Below, one piece after another: positions 42,470-53,174 of a stretch of 64,000 nucleotides of DNA. The translations under genes and the position numbers were made by a program. The notes beneath the pieces are model-generated. The model was not told the origin of the DNA. It saw only the letters and a program-made list of their open reading frames with translations, and did not search any database. This stretch comes from CAVUDO01 sp963740255 (GTDB lineage Bacteria; Actinomycetota; Actinomycetes; Mycobacteriales; Cryptosporangiaceae). The DNA is taken from contig CAVUDO010000002.1 in assembly GCA_963740255.1 (NCBI GenBank), positions 558,001-622,000 on the forward strand. The letters run 5' to 3'. Position 1 is the stretch's first letter; each line of letters opens with the position of its first letter.

Positions 42470-43444
42470 GTGATCCGGGATCTGCCCGCGGCGCTGGCGA
42501 AGGCGGGCACGCTGATCGAGGCCCTGCCGTGGCTGAAGCGGTTCCACGGCGCGGTCGTCGTGGTGAAGTACGGCGGCAACGCGATGGTCGACGAGGAGCT
42601 CAAACGCGCGTTCGCGGCCGACATGGTGTTCCTCCGCTACGCCGGCATCAAGCCGGTCGTCGTACACGGCGGCGGCCCGCAGATCTCCACCATGCTGGCC
42701 CGGCTCGGCATCGACACCGAGTTCCTTGGCGGCCTACGGGTCACCAGTCCCGAGACCATGGACGTCGTCCGGATGGTGCTCGTCGGCCAGGTCGGCCGGG
42801 AACTGGTCGGCCTGATCAACGAGAACGGGCCGCTGGCCGTCGGCATGTCCGGCGAGGACGCCCGGCTGTTCACGGCCACCCGCCGGCCGGCGGTCGTGGA
42901 CGGCGAGGACGTCGATATCGGCCTGGTCGGCGACGTCGTGGCGGTGAACCCGTCCGCGGTCTGGGACCTGATCGAGGCCGGCCGGATCCCGGTGATCTCG
43001 ACGGTCGCGCCGGACGCCGAAGGGCAGGTGCACAACCTCAACGCCGACACCGCCGCCGCCGCGCTGGCCGTGGCTCTGGACGCCCAGAAGCTCGTCGTGC
43101 TCACCGACGTCGAGGGCCTCTACACCCGCTGGCCCGATCTGGCATCGCTGGTCGCCCAGATCACGGCGGAGGAGGTGGCCACGCTGCTCCCGACGCTGTC
43201 GGCCGGGATGCTGCCCAAGATGGAGGCCTGCCTGCGGGCGGTGACCGGGGGAGTCCCGCAGGCGACCGTGATCGACGGCCGGCTCAGGCACGCCCTCCTG
43301 CTCGAGGTGTTCACCGACGAAGGCGTCGGCACGATGGTCGTCCCCAACCCGCCGGAGCCGGCCGCGGAGCGCGCCGCAGGGCTTGCCACGGGGTCGGACG
43401 CGACCGCCGCGCCGGCCGGGGACCCGGTCGAGGTGGTGGCATGA
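42470..43444 (+). CDS. argB: Acetylglutamate kinase
   Basis: Phosphorylates N-acetylglutamate, the usual feedback-regulated step. Motifs: VVVKYGGNAMVD, KPVVVHGGGPQIS, ARLFTATR and HNLNADTAAAALAVAL, with VLTDVEGLY. 324 residues including a disordered Ala-rich tail of about 30. GTG at 42470 is taken as the start. An ATG overlapping the argJ stop at 42456 runs into a stop after five codons, so either the GTG is used or a base is missing there. It overlaps argD by ATGA. Confidence 0.94.
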   Translation: MIRDLPAALAKAGTLIEALPWLKRFHGAVVVVKYGGNAMVDEELKRAFAADMVFLRYAGIKPVVVHGGGPQISTMLARLGIDTEFLGGLRVTSPETMDVVRMVLVGQVGRELVGLINENGPLAVGMSGEDARLFTATRRPAVVDGEDVDIGLVGDVVAVNPSAVWDLIEAGRIPVISTVAPDAEGQVHNLNADTAAAALAVALDAQKLVVLTDVEGLYTRWPDLASLVAQITAEEVATLLPTLSAGMLPKMEACLRAVTGGVPQATVIDGRLRHALLLEVFTDEGVGTMVVPNPPEPAAERAAGLATGSDATAAPAGDPVEVVA

Positions 43445-44619
43445 CGCTGACTAGCCGCTGGCAGGGCGCCCTGATGGACAACTACGGCACGCCGACGACC
43501 GCGTTGGTCCGGGGCGAAGGTGCGGTGGTCTGGGACGAACACGGCCGGTCCTACGTCGACCTGTACGCCGGCATCGCGGTCAACGTGCTCGGCCACGCCC
43601 ATCCGGCGGTGGTCGAGGCGGTCGCCACCCAGGTCGCCACACTCGGGCACGTGTCGAACTTCTTCGCCACCGGGCCCGCGGTGAGGCTGGCCGAGCGGCT
43701 CGTCGCACTCGACGGACGCCCCGGCCGGGCGTTCCTGGCCAACTCCGGCACCGAGGCCAACGAGGCAGCGTTCAAGCTCTCCCGGCAGACCGGACGGACC
43801 CACCTCGTCGCCGCACAGGGCGGGTTCCACGGCAGGACGATGGGAGCGCTCGCGCTGACCGGGCAGCCGGCCAAGCGCGACCCATTCGCCCCGCTGCCCG
43901 GCGAGGTCACGCACGTCCCGTACGGAGACGTGGACGCGTTGGCCACGGCGGTCACCGACGCCACCGCGATGGTGATGCTCGAGCCGATCCTCGGTGAGGG
44001 CGGCGTGGTCCCGGCTCCCCCCGGCTATCTCGCCGCGGCGCGCGACATCACGGCGGCCCGCGGCACCCTGCTCGCGGTGGACGAGGTCCAGACCGGGATC
44101 GGCCGCACCGGCGCCTGGTTCGCCTACCAGCGTGACGGCATCGCCCCGGACGTCGTCACGCTGGCCAAGGGGCTCGGCGGCGGCCTGCCGGTCGGCGCCT
44201 GCCTGGCATTCGGGGACGCGGCAAGCCTGCTCGGCCCCGGCAGCCACGGTTCGACCTTCGGCGGGAACCCGGTGTGCTGCGCGGCCGCGCTGGCGGTCCT
44301 GGACGTGATCGCGGCCGACGACCTGCTCGCCCGGGCCAAGCAGCTGGGGGAGCGGATCCGCGACGGCGTCGACGCCGTCGGCCACCCGGTCGTGGCCGGG
44401 GTGAGGGGCGCCGGGGCGCTGCTCGGCATCCTCCTGACCGCTGATCTGGCCAAGGCAACCGAAGCCGCGCTCAAGGAAGCGGGTTTCCTGGTGAACGCCG
44501 TCGCCCCGGACGTTCTGCGGCTCGCCCCGCCCCTGGTGCTCAGCGACGCCCAGGTCGACGCGTTCCTCGCGGCCCTTCCCGGGGCCCTGGACGCCGCAAC
44601 CAGGGAGCGGGCCGGATGA
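43441..44619 (+). CDS. argD: Acetylornithine aminotransferase
   Basis: PLP-dependent class III aminotransferase, 392 residues, converting the acetylglutamate semialdehyde to acetylornithine. SGTEANEAAFKLSR and the aromatic GGFHGRTMGALALTG contact PLP. LLAVDEVQTGIGRTG carries the PLP-binding Asp, and TLAKGLGGGLPVGA the Schiff-base Lys. The GSTFGGNPVCCAAA stretch is typical. It is followed directly by argR; argF is not present between them. Confidence 0.95.
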   Translation: MTLTSRWQGALMDNYGTPTTALVRGEGAVVWDEHGRSYVDLYAGIAVNVLGHAHPAVVEAVATQVATLGHVSNFFATGPAVRLAERLVALDGRPGRAFLANSGTEANEAAFKLSRQTGRTHLVAAQGGFHGRTMGALALTGQPAKRDPFAPLPGEVTHVPYGDVDALATAVTDATAMVMLEPILGEGGVVPAPPGYLAAARDITAARGTLLAVDEVQTGIGRTGAWFAYQRDGIAPDVVTLAKGLGGGLPVGACLAFGDAASLLGPGSHGSTFGGNPVCCAAALAVLDVIAADDLLARAKQLGERIRDGVDAVGHPVVAGVRGAGALLGILLTADLAKATEAALKEAGFLVNAVAPDVLRLAPPLVLSDAQVDAFLAALPGALDAATRERAG

Positions 44620-45215
44620 ACCACCCCCCGCTCACGAAGACCGCGCGGCACGCCCGGATCACCGCGCTGGTCCGGACCCAGCACGTGCACTCCCAGTCCG
44701 AGCTGGTCCGACTGCTCGCGGACGAAGGCGTGGTCGTCACCCAGGCCACGCTCTCCCGCGACCTGGAGGAACTCGGCGCCGTGAAGCTGCGTGGAGCTGA
44801 CGGGAGCCCCGCCTCCTACGTGGTGCCGGAGGAGGGATCCGCGCCGCTGCGTCCGTCCGGGGCACCGCCGGACCGGTTGGCCCGGCTGTTGCAGGAGCTG
44901 CTCACCGGCGTGGACGCGAGTGGCAACCTCGCGGTGCTCCGCACGCCGCCCGGTGCCGCCCAGTTCCTCGCGTCGGCGTTGGACCGCTCCGGCCTTCCGC
45001 AGGTCGTCGGCACGATCGCCGGTGACGACACCATCCTGGCGATCACCAGCCACGCCGACGGCGGCGCCGCGTTCGCCGCGGAGGTCCTCGGCTGGGCACA
45101 GCGGTCCGGCGCCGCCGCAACCGACATCGCCGCATCGCACCACGTGTCCGAGCCCGGGCTCGACACCCCACCCCAGGTCTCCACCGAGACGAGTCCACCC
45201 AGGAGAAACCCGTGA
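44616..45215 (+). CDS. argR: Arginine repressor
   Basis: Arginine-responsive hexameric repressor of arg genes. The N-terminal winged HTH has SQSELVRLLADEGVVVTQAT and LSRDLEELGAVK. The C-terminal oligomerisation and arginine-binding domain has GTIAGDDTILAI. At 199 residues it is longer than the usual 150-170, owing to a C-terminal Ser/Thr/Pro-rich tail of about 35. It overlaps argD and argG by 4 nt each, and probably represses its own operon through the sites before argC. Confidence 0.94.
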   Translation: MNHPPLTKTARHARITALVRTQHVHSQSELVRLLADEGVVVTQATLSRDLEELGAVKLRGADGSPASYVVPEEGSAPLRPSGAPPDRLARLLQELLTGVDASGNLAVLRTPPGAAQFLASALDRSGLPQVVGTIAGDDTILAITSHADGGAAFAAEVLGWAQRSGAAATDIAASHHVSEPGLDTPPQVSTETSPPRRNP

Positions 45216-46426
45216 CCGACCGGATCGTGCTCGCCTACTCGGGAGGACTCGACACCTCCGTGGCCATCGGCTGGATCGCCGCCGAGACCGGAGCCGAGGT
45301 GATCGCCGTCGCCGGCGACGTCGGCCAGGGTGGCGAGGACCTGGAGGTCATCCGCCAACGGGCGCTGGCCTGCGGTGCCGTGGAGGCCGTGGTGGCCGAC
45401 ATGCGCGACGAGTTCGCCGACGGGTACTGCCTGCCGGCCCTGCAGGCCAACGCGCTCTACCTCGACCGCTACCCGCTCGTCTCGGCGCTGTCCCGGCCGG
45501 TGATCGTCAAGCACCTGGTGGCCGCCGCCGTCCGCTACGGCGCGACCGCCGTGGCCCACGGCTGTACCGGCAAGGGCAACGACCAGGTGCGGTTCGAGGT
45601 CGGCGTCGGGGCGCTGGCACCCGATCTGAAGGTGCTCGCGCCGGTCCGCGACTCGGGCATGACGCGGGACAAGGCGATCGCCTTCGCCGAGGAGAAGTCG
45701 CTGCCGATCGACGTGACGAAGAAGTCGCCGTACTCCATCGACCAGAACGTGTGGGGACGGGCGGTGGAGACCGGCTTCCTGGAGGACATCTGGAACGCCC
45801 CTGTCGAGGACGTCTACGACTACACCCAGGACCCGGCGGTCCCGCGCGAACCGGACGAGCTGGTGCTCACCTTCGCCCGCGGCGTTCCGGTGGCGATCGA
45901 CGGGCAGCCCGTGACCGTCCTGCAGGCGATCGAGCAGCTCAACGCCCGGGCCGGCGCGCAGGGCGTCGGCCGGCTCGACCTGGTCGAGGACCGCCTCGTC
46001 GGCATCAAGAGCCGGGAGATCTACGAGGCCCCCGGCGCCCTCGCCCTGATCACCGCGCACCAGGAGCTGGAGAACGTCACCGTCGAGCGCGATCTGGCCC
46101 GGTTCAAGCGGCAGGTCGAGCAGCGGTGGGGCGAGCTGGTCTACGACGGGCTGTGGTTCTCCCCGCTCAAGCGGGCCCTGGACGCCTTCGTCGCCGACAC
46201 CCAGGAACACGTGTCCGGCGACGTCCGGATGACCCTGCACGGCGGCCGGGCGGTGGTCACCGGCCGGCGCAGCGAGGCAAGCCTGTATGACTACCGGATG
46301 GCCACCTACGACGCCGACGACGTGTTCGACCAGTCACTGGCCAAGGGCTTCGTCGAGCTCTGGGGCCTGCCGAGCAAGATCGCGGCCATGCGGGACGCCC
46401 GGCAGGCCGGAACCAGCGGTGCCTGA
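45212..46426 (+). CDS. argG: Argininosuccinate synthase
   Basis: Joins citrulline and aspartate using ATP, 404 residues. The N-terminal PP-loop is LAYSGGLDTSVAIGWI. The citrulline/aspartate site has HGCTGKGNDQVRFE and SPYSIDQNVWGR. The C-terminal oligomerisation region is complete. AGGAG ends about 8 nt before the GTG start. Citrulline must come from an ornithine carbamoyltransferase coded elsewhere, since argF is missing here. Confidence 0.96.
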   Translation: MTDRIVLAYSGGLDTSVAIGWIAAETGAEVIAVAGDVGQGGEDLEVIRQRALACGAVEAVVADMRDEFADGYCLPALQANALYLDRYPLVSALSRPVIVKHLVAAAVRYGATAVAHGCTGKGNDQVRFEVGVGALAPDLKVLAPVRDSGMTRDKAIAFAEEKSLPIDVTKKSPYSIDQNVWGRAVETGFLEDIWNAPVEDVYDYTQDPAVPREPDELVLTFARGVPVAIDGQPVTVLQAIEQLNARAGAQGVGRLDLVEDRLVGIKSREIYEAPGALALITAHQELENVTVERDLARFKRQVEQRWGELVYDGLWFSPLKRALDAFVADTQEHVSGDVRMTLHGGRAVVTGRRSEASLYDYRMATYDADDVFDQSLAKGFVELWGLPSKIAAMRDARQAGTSGA

Positions 46427-47948
46427 CCAGCACCTCGACGCCGCGCGCGCGTCAGCAGGAGGCGCCGCGCCGGCCGGGGGAGCCGCGCCGACGTCGGCCG
46501 GCGGAGGCGCCGCGCCCGCGAGCCCGGGAGCGGCGGCGACCCGATTGTGGGGCGGGCGGTTCTCCGGCGGCCCCGCCGAGGCGCTGGCCCGGCTCAGCCT
46601 GTCCGTCCACTTCGACTGGCGGCTGGCACCGTACGACCTCGCGGCGTCCCGCGCGCACGCCCGGGTGCTCAACCGGGCCGGCCTCCTCGACGGCGACGAA
46701 CTCGGACGGATGCTCGCCGCCCTCGACGACCTGGAGGCCGCCTGCGCCGCCGGCGACTTCCGGCCGACCGTGGACGACGAGGACGTGCACACCGCACTGG
46801 AACGCGGCCTGCTCGAACGGCTCGGCACGCTGGGGGGCAAGCTCCGCGCCGGCCGCAGCCGCAACGACCAGGTGGCCACCGACCTGCGGCTCTACCTGCG
46901 CGACCACGCCCGCGGCGTCGGCGCCCGGCTGGTCGAGCTGGCCGAGGCGCTGACGGATCAGGCCGAACGCCATCTCGGGGTGCCGGCACCAGGCATGACC
47001 CACCTGCAGCACGCCCAGCCGATCCTGTTCAGCCACCAGTTGCTGGCGCACGTCCAGGCGTTCCTTCGCGACCTCGACCGCCTCGCCGACTGGGACCGCC
47101 GGGCGGCGATCTGCCCGCTGGGCGCCGGCGCGCTGGCCGGCTCGTCGCTTCCGCTCGACCCGCAGGCGGTCGCCGACGAACTCGGCTTCGACGCGCCGGC
47201 GGCCAACTCGATCGACGCCGTGAGCGACCGGGACTTCGCCGCGGAGTTCCTGTTCGTCGCGGCGCTGCTCGGTGTGCACCTCTCCCGGCTGGGGGAGGAG
47301 GTGGTGCTCTGGACGTCGCAGGAGTTCGGCTGGGTGACGCTCGACGACGCATACACCACGGGCAGCTCGATCATGCCGCAGAAGAAGAACCCGGACATCG
47401 CGGAGCTCGCCCGGGGCAAGTCCGGCCGGCTGATCGGGCACCTCACCGGGCTGCTGGCCACCCTGAAGGCGCTGCCGCTCGCGTACGACCGCGACCTGCA
47501 GGAGGACAAGGAGCCGGTGTTCGACGCGGTCGAGACGCTCGGCCTGGTGCTGCCGGCGTTGACCGGGATGACCGCGACGATGACCGTGAACGCGGACGTC
47601 CTCGCCGCATCCGCGCCGCGCGGCCACGCGCTCGCGACCGACGTGGCCGAATGGCTGGTCCGGCGCGGCGTGCCGTTCCGGGAGGCACACGAGATCGTCG
47701 GGGCGATGGTGGCCGCTGCGGCGGCACGCGGCGGCGAACTCGACGACCTGACCGACGCGGACTTGGTCGCGGTGAGCGACCAGTTGGAGCCGTCGGTACG
47801 CGGTGTGCTGTCGGTGGAGGGCGCCCTGCGGGCCCGCACCACACCGGGCTCGACCGGCCCGGGCGCGGTGGCGGCGCAGCTGGCCGACGTGGGCGACCGC
47901 CTGGCCGACCGCCGGGCGTGGGCGGCGGAACACGTGCTTCGGCGCTGA
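46419..47948 (+). CDS. argH: Argininosuccinate lyase
   Basis: Last step of arginine synthesis, splitting argininosuccinate to arginine and fumarate. The fumarase-superfamily signature GSSIMPQKKNPDIAE contains the catalytic Ser loop. THLQHAQPI and AGRSRNDQVATD are typical. Length is 509, longer than the usual 460-480. The first 40 residues are an Ala/Gly/Pro-rich tail of imperfect repeats (SAGGAAPAGGAAP). The GTG at 46419 overlaps the argG stop. Confidence 0.95.
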   Translation: MPDQHLDAARASAGGAAPAGGAAPTSAGGGAAPASPGAAATRLWGGRFSGGPAEALARLSLSVHFDWRLAPYDLAASRAHARVLNRAGLLDGDELGRMLAALDDLEAACAAGDFRPTVDDEDVHTALERGLLERLGTLGGKLRAGRSRNDQVATDLRLYLRDHARGVGARLVELAEALTDQAERHLGVPAPGMTHLQHAQPILFSHQLLAHVQAFLRDLDRLADWDRRAAICPLGAGALAGSSLPLDPQAVADELGFDAPAANSIDAVSDRDFAAEFLFVAALLGVHLSRLGEEVVLWTSQEFGWVTLDDAYTTGSSIMPQKKNPDIAELARGKSGRLIGHLTGLLATLKALPLAYDRDLQEDKEPVFDAVETLGLVLPALTGMTATMTVNADVLAASAPRGHALATDVAEWLVRRGVPFREAHEIVGAMVAAAAARGGELDDLTDADLVAVSDQLEPSVRGVLSVEGALRARTTPGSTGPGAVAAQLADVGDRLADRRAWAAEHVLRR

Positions 47949-48097
47949 TCGTCCGGTTTTCACCGGCAATCGGCGGGAACGTTGTCTTTCACTTGTGGAC
48001 CGTGGCGGCTCGGATCGGTCATGCTGTGGGTGCCGTCGCGGTGCGGCCCGAGACCTGCGTCGCGCGGTCCACCCGTCGGCTGCACCAGGAGGAACCC

Positions 48098-49960
48098 ATG
48101 CGTGCGTCCCCCCGGTTACGTGTCCTGATCGCGGCGGTCGCCGCCGTCGTCGCCGCGCTGGCGGTGGCCCCGGCCAGCGTCGCCGCCCCCACCGCCCCCG
48201 AACCCGCCGCCGCCAAGACCTACCAGGTGGACGGTGCCCGCACCCGGGTCGACCGCTCCGCGGTGGCCTCCACCGGTGCCGCCATCGTCGAACAGAACCA
48301 CGGGCAGCTCCTGGTCACCGCCACCGAACAGGAAGCCGCGGCCATCACCCGCAAGGGCTTCAAGGTCTCGGCGGTGCCCGAGCAGCCCACGTCGAACGAC
48401 AGCAACCGGGTCGGGACCCTGAACTTCCCGCCCGCCGACGCGGCGTACCACACCTACGCCGAGATGAGCACCGAGGTCGCGAACGTCGCCGCGGCCAACC
48501 CGTCCCTGGTCACCCGGGTCTCCCTCGGTCGCTCCTACGAGGGCCGCGAGCTGTGGGCGGCGAAGATCTCCGACAACGTCGGCACCGACGAGGCCGAGCC
48601 CGAGGTGCTGTTCACCTGCAACCAGCACGCCCGGGAGCACCTCACCGTCGAGATGTGCCTCTACATCCTCAACGAGATGACCAGCAAGTACGCCACCGAC
48701 GCCCGGGTCAAGGCAGTGGTCGACAGCCGGGAGATCTGGATCGTCTTCATGGTCAACCCGGACGGTGTGGAGTACGACATCGCGACCGGCTCGTACCGTT
48801 CCTGGCGCAAGAACCGGCAGCCGAACGCGGGCTCGTCGGCCGTCGGCACGGACCTCAACCGCAACTGGGACTACAACTGGGGCTGCTGCGGCGGCTCGTC
48901 GGGCAGCCCGTCCTCGGACACCTACCGGGGAGCCTCGCCGTTCTCCGGGCCCGAGGCCCGGGTGGTCGCCGACTTCGTCAACTCGCGCAAGATCGGCGGC
49001 GTGCAGCAGATGAAGTCGCACATCGACTTCCACACCTACTCCGAGCTGATCCTCTGGCCCTACGGGTTCACGTTCAACGACACCGCGCCGGGCCTGACCC
49101 AGGACGACCGTGACGCCCACGCGACGCTCGGGCAGCAGATGGCCGCCACCAACGGCTACACCCCAGAGCAGGGGTCTGACCTGTACATCACCGACGGCAC
49201 CATCGGCGACTGGATGTGGGGCGTCCACAAGATCTTCACCTACACCTTCGAGATGTACCCACGGAGCGCGGCCGGCGGCGGCTTCTATCCGCCGGACGAG
49301 GTCATCGGCCGGGAGACGTCGCGCAACCGCGATGCCGTCCTGATGTTCCTGGAGGCATCGGACTGCGTGTACAAGGTGATCGGCAAGCAGCAGCAGTACT
49401 GCGGCGGCGGTCAGCCGGAGACCACGCTGTTCACCGACGACTTCGAGACAGCGAAGGGATGGACGGTGAACGCCGGCGGCACGGACACGGCCACCACCGG
49501 CCAGTGGGTGCGGGGCAACCCCGAGACCACCACCTCCAGCGGCACCAAGCAGCTCGGTACGACGGTGAGCGGCTCGAACGACCTGGTCACCGGCGCGCCG
49601 GCCGGCGCCAGTGCGGGAGCGTTCGACATCGACGGCGGCACCACGTCCATCCAGTCGCCGGCGATCACTCTGACCGGTGGGACGAGTTACCAACTGCGCC
49701 TGAGCTCCTATCTGGCACACGGCAGCAACTCTTCGTCCAGTGACTTCCTGCGGATCCGGGTGGTCGGTTCCACGACCAGCACGGTGCTGGACAGGCGCGG
49801 GGCCGCCACCAACGTGAACGGCGCGTGGGTGTCGGGTTCGTTCAACCTGTCGGCCTTCGCCGGGCAGACCGTGCGGATCGTGATCGACACGGCGGACGCG
49901 TCGACGGCCTCGCTGGTCGAGGCCGGTGTCGACGACGTGAAGGTGGTGGCCATCCAGTAG
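48098..49960 (+). CDS. Secreted zinc carboxypeptidase, M14 family
   Basis: An exported metallocarboxypeptidase of 620 residues. Signal peptide is about 1-30 (LIAAVAAVVAALAVAPASVAA) and a propeptide runs to about 110. In the catalytic domain, NQHAREH carries zinc ligands His and Glu, DLNRNWDYNW is the substrate-binding Asn-Arg loop, and SHIDFHTYSE carries the third zinc His. FTYTFEMYP carries the catalytic Glu. A C-terminal beta-sandwich (about 430-620) follows the Gly-rich break. It resembles carboxypeptidase T/Streptomyces enzymes. AGGAGGA at 48086 supports the ATG. It is monocistronic, between argH and a strong terminator. Confidence 0.93.
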   Translation: MRASPRLRVLIAAVAAVVAALAVAPASVAAPTAPEPAAAKTYQVDGARTRVDRSAVASTGAAIVEQNHGQLLVTATEQEAAAITRKGFKVSAVPEQPTSNDSNRVGTLNFPPADAAYHTYAEMSTEVANVAAANPSLVTRVSLGRSYEGRELWAAKISDNVGTDEAEPEVLFTCNQHAREHLTVEMCLYILNEMTSKYATDARVKAVVDSREIWIVFMVNPDGVEYDIATGSYRSWRKNRQPNAGSSAVGTDLNRNWDYNWGCCGGSSGSPSSDTYRGASPFSGPEARVVADFVNSRKIGGVQQMKSHIDFHTYSELILWPYGFTFNDTAPGLTQDDRDAHATLGQQMAATNGYTPEQGSDLYITDGTIGDWMWGVHKIFTYTFEMYPRSAAGGGFYPPDEVIGRETSRNRDAVLMFLEASDCVYKVIGKQQQYCGGGQPETTLFTDDFETAKGWTVNAGGTDTATTGQWVRGNPETTTSSGTKQLGTTVSGSNDLVTGAPAGASAGAFDIDGGTTSIQSPAITLTGGTSYQLRLSSYLAHGSNSSSSDFLRIRVVGSTTSTVLDRRGAATNVNGAWVSGSFNLSAFAGQTVRIVIDTADASTASLVEAGVDDVKVVAIQ

Positions 49961-49986
49961 CCGGCCTGACCGCCGGTTCGCTTCGT

Positions 49987-50032
49987 CCGAGGCTGGTCTC
50001 CCTGGCGCGCCTGCCGGAGAGACCAGCCTCGG
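49987..50032 (+). terminator. Terminator hairpin after the M14 peptidase
   Basis: CCGAGGCTGGTCTC and GAGACCAGCCTCGG form a perfect 14-bp stem around an 18-nt loop, 26 nt after the stop codon. No T-run follows. Confidence 0.8.
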
Positions 50033-50065
50033 CGGCTCTGTGCCGTCGGCGTGTCGGTCGGTGCG

Positions 50066-50071
50066 TACCGT
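50066..50071 (+). promoter_or_regulatory. Candidate -10 box of a leaderless mpg transcript
   Basis: TACCGT lies 6 nt before the GTG at 50078, after the upstream terminator. There is no Shine-Dalgarno. Confidence 0.45.
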
Positions 50072-50077
50072 GAGCCG

Positions 50078-50716
50078 GTGACCTCGGACCTCCTCCGGCT
50101 GCTGGCCGGTTCGGCGCCGGAGGCGGCGCGTGGCCTGCTCGGCGCCGTGGTCCGGGCGAACGGGGTCACCGTCCGGCTGACCGAACTCGAGGCATACCTG
50201 GGAACGGGCGGCGACCCGGCGTCCCACGCCCACCGCGGCCCGACTCCGCGCAACGCGGTGATGTTCGGGCCGCCGGGCGGCCTCTACGTGTACTTCAGCT
50301 ACGGGATCCACTGGTGCGCGAACGTGGTCTGCGGGCCCGAGGGCACCGCCGCGGCAGTGCTGCTGCGCGCCGGTGAGGTGGTGGACGGGATCGTGGTCGC
50401 CCGCGGGCGGCGCGGCTCGGCCGCCGACCGCGACCTGGCCCGGGGTCCGGCGCGGTTGGCGCAGGCGCTGGGGCTGACGGGCTCGGCGACGGGGACCTCG
50501 GTCCTGGACGGGCACGGCCCGCTGGTGCTGGCCGCGGGCGGCACGGTCGAGCCGGACCGGGTCCGGAGTGGTCCGCGGGTGGGCGTCGCCACGGCGGCGG
50601 ACGTGCCGTGGCGGTTCTGGCTCGCCGCCGATCCGTTCGTCAGCGTCTACCGGCGCTCCACACGTGCGGGCCCACGGCCGGGCTGCCCGGGCGACGCCCA
50701 GGGCGAACCGGGGTGA
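50078..50716 (+). CDS. mpg: 3-methyladenine DNA glycosylase (AAG/MPG family)
   Basis: Removes alkylated purines from DNA, starting base excision repair. ARGLLGAVVRANGVTVRLTE and EAYLGTGGDPASHAHRG contain the catalytic Glu region. RNAVMFGPPGGLYVYFSYGI and HWCANVV are the family hallmark. 212 residues from the GTG at 50078; an in-frame GTG at 50051 would add nine. The C terminus is Pro/Gly-rich. It is followed closely by tyrS. Confidence 0.92.
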   Translation: MTSDLLRLLAGSAPEAARGLLGAVVRANGVTVRLTELEAYLGTGGDPASHAHRGPTPRNAVMFGPPGGLYVYFSYGIHWCANVVCGPEGTAAAVLLRAGEVVDGIVVARGRRGSAADRDLARGPARLAQALGLTGSATGTSVLDGHGPLVLAAGGTVEPDRVRSGPRVGVATAADVPWRFWLAADPFVSVYRRSTRAGPRPGCPGDAQGEPG

Positions 50717-50737
50717 GGCACACCGCGTGCATGCGGG

Positions 50738-52018
50738 ATGATTCAGGACGTGACGCACATCCTCGACGAGTTGCGGTGGCGGGGCCTGATCGCGCAGAGC
50801 ACCGATCCGGACGCCCTGCGCGGCGCCCTCGATGCCGGCTCGTTGACGTACTACTGCGGGTTCGACCCGACCGCGCCGAGCCTGCACGTGGGCAACCTCG
50901 TCCAGATCCTCACGCTGCGGCGCCTCCAGCAGGCCGGCCACCGTCCGCTCGCCCTGGTCGGCGGCGCGACGGGGCTGATCGGCGACCCGAAGCCGACGGC
51001 GGAACGGCAGCTCAACGACCCCGAGGCCGTGCGCGGCTGGGTGGCGCGCATCCGCGGCCAGATCGAGCCCTACCTCGCCTTCGACGGCCCGAACGCCGCA
51101 ATGATGGTCAACAACCTGGACTGGACCGAGCCGCTGTCGGCGATCGGCTTCCTGCGGGAGGTCGGCAAGCACTTCCGGGTGAACCGGATGATGGCCAAGG
51201 ACGCGGTCGCGACCCGGCTGAACTCCGACGCGGGCATCAGCTTCACCGAGTTCAGCTACCAGATCCTGCAGGGGATGGACTTCCTCGAGCTCTACCGCCG
51301 GTACGGCTGCCGCCTGCAGACCGGCGGCAGCGACCAGTGGGGCAACCTCACCGCGGGCACCGAGCTGGTGCGCAAGGCCGAGGGCGTCACCGTGCATGCC
51401 TTCGCGACACCGTTGGTGACCAAGGCCGACGGCACCAAGTTCGGCAAGACCGAGGGCGGCACCGTCTGGCTCGACCCGACGATGACCAGCCCGTACGCCT
51501 TCTACCAGTTCTGGATGAACGCCGAGGACCGCGACGTGGTCAGCTACCTCAAGGTGTTCAGCTTCTCCTCGCGCGAGGAGATCGAGGCGTTGGAGCGGGC
51601 CGTCGCGGAACGGCCGGCGGCGCGGGAGGCCCAGCGGGCGCTCGCCACCGAACTCACCACGATGGTGCACGGCCCGGAGGAGTGCGCCCGGGTGGTGGCC
51701 GCCAGCCAGGCGCTGTTCGGCCGCGGCGACCTCGCGGGCCTTCATCCCGACACGCTGGCCGCGGCGCTGTCGGAGGCGGGCATGGTGACGGTCGACGGAC
51801 GGGAGCTGCCGCCGGTGGTGACGTTGTTGCGGGACGCCGGCCTGTCGGCCAGCCTCTCCGAGGCGCGGCGGGCGGTGAACGAGGGCGGCGCCTACCTGAA
51901 CAACGTGAAGGTGACCACGCCCGACGCGGTGCCCGGCCCCACGGATCTGCTGCACGGTCGGTGGCTGGTGCTGCGGCGCGGCAAGCGCACGTTCGCCGGC
52001 GTCGAGGTGCGCCCGTGA
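50738..52018 (+). CDS. tyrS: Tyrosyl-tRNA synthetase
   Basis: Class I synthetase charging tRNA-Tyr, 426 residues. YYCGFDPTAPSLHVGNLVQI includes the HIGH-like HVGN. GGSDQWGNLTAGTELVRK binds tyrosine, and KFGKTEGG is the KMSKS-equivalent, normal for bacterial TyrRS. The C-terminal S4-type RNA-binding domain (about 360-420) has SEARRAVNEGGAYLNN. Start at ATG 50738; GTG 50750 is possible. It begins the conserved tyrS-to-murJ gene string. Confidence 0.95.
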   Translation: MIQDVTHILDELRWRGLIAQSTDPDALRGALDAGSLTYYCGFDPTAPSLHVGNLVQILTLRRLQQAGHRPLALVGGATGLIGDPKPTAERQLNDPEAVRGWVARIRGQIEPYLAFDGPNAAMMVNNLDWTEPLSAIGFLREVGKHFRVNRMMAKDAVATRLNSDAGISFTEFSYQILQGMDFLELYRRYGCRLQTGGSDQWGNLTAGTELVRKAEGVTVHAFATPLVTKADGTKFGKTEGGTVWLDPTMTSPYAFYQFWMNAEDRDVVSYLKVFSFSSREEIEALERAVAERPAAREAQRALATELTTMVHGPEECARVVAASQALFGRGDLAGLHPDTLAAALSEAGMVTVDGRELPPVVTLLRDAGLSASLSEARRAVNEGGAYLNNVKVTTPDAVPGPTDLLHGRWLVLRRGKRTFAGVEVRP

Positions 52019-52136
52019 CCGCGCTGCCCTGTCCGCCGCCGCGGTAGCCGGGCACGACTGGACGTTCCAGTGTGGAGCCTGCGACCCGCGGCCGTCGGCC
52101 CGGTGGGCGGTACTGTTGACCTCCGGAGGTAGAGAC

Positions 52137-53170
<1,034 letters not shown>

Positions 53171-53174
<4 letters not shown>

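Noticed and set aside
51426..51460. Loss of KMSKS in tyrosyl-tRNA synthetase
   Set aside because: KFGKT is the normal form in bacterial TyrRS.
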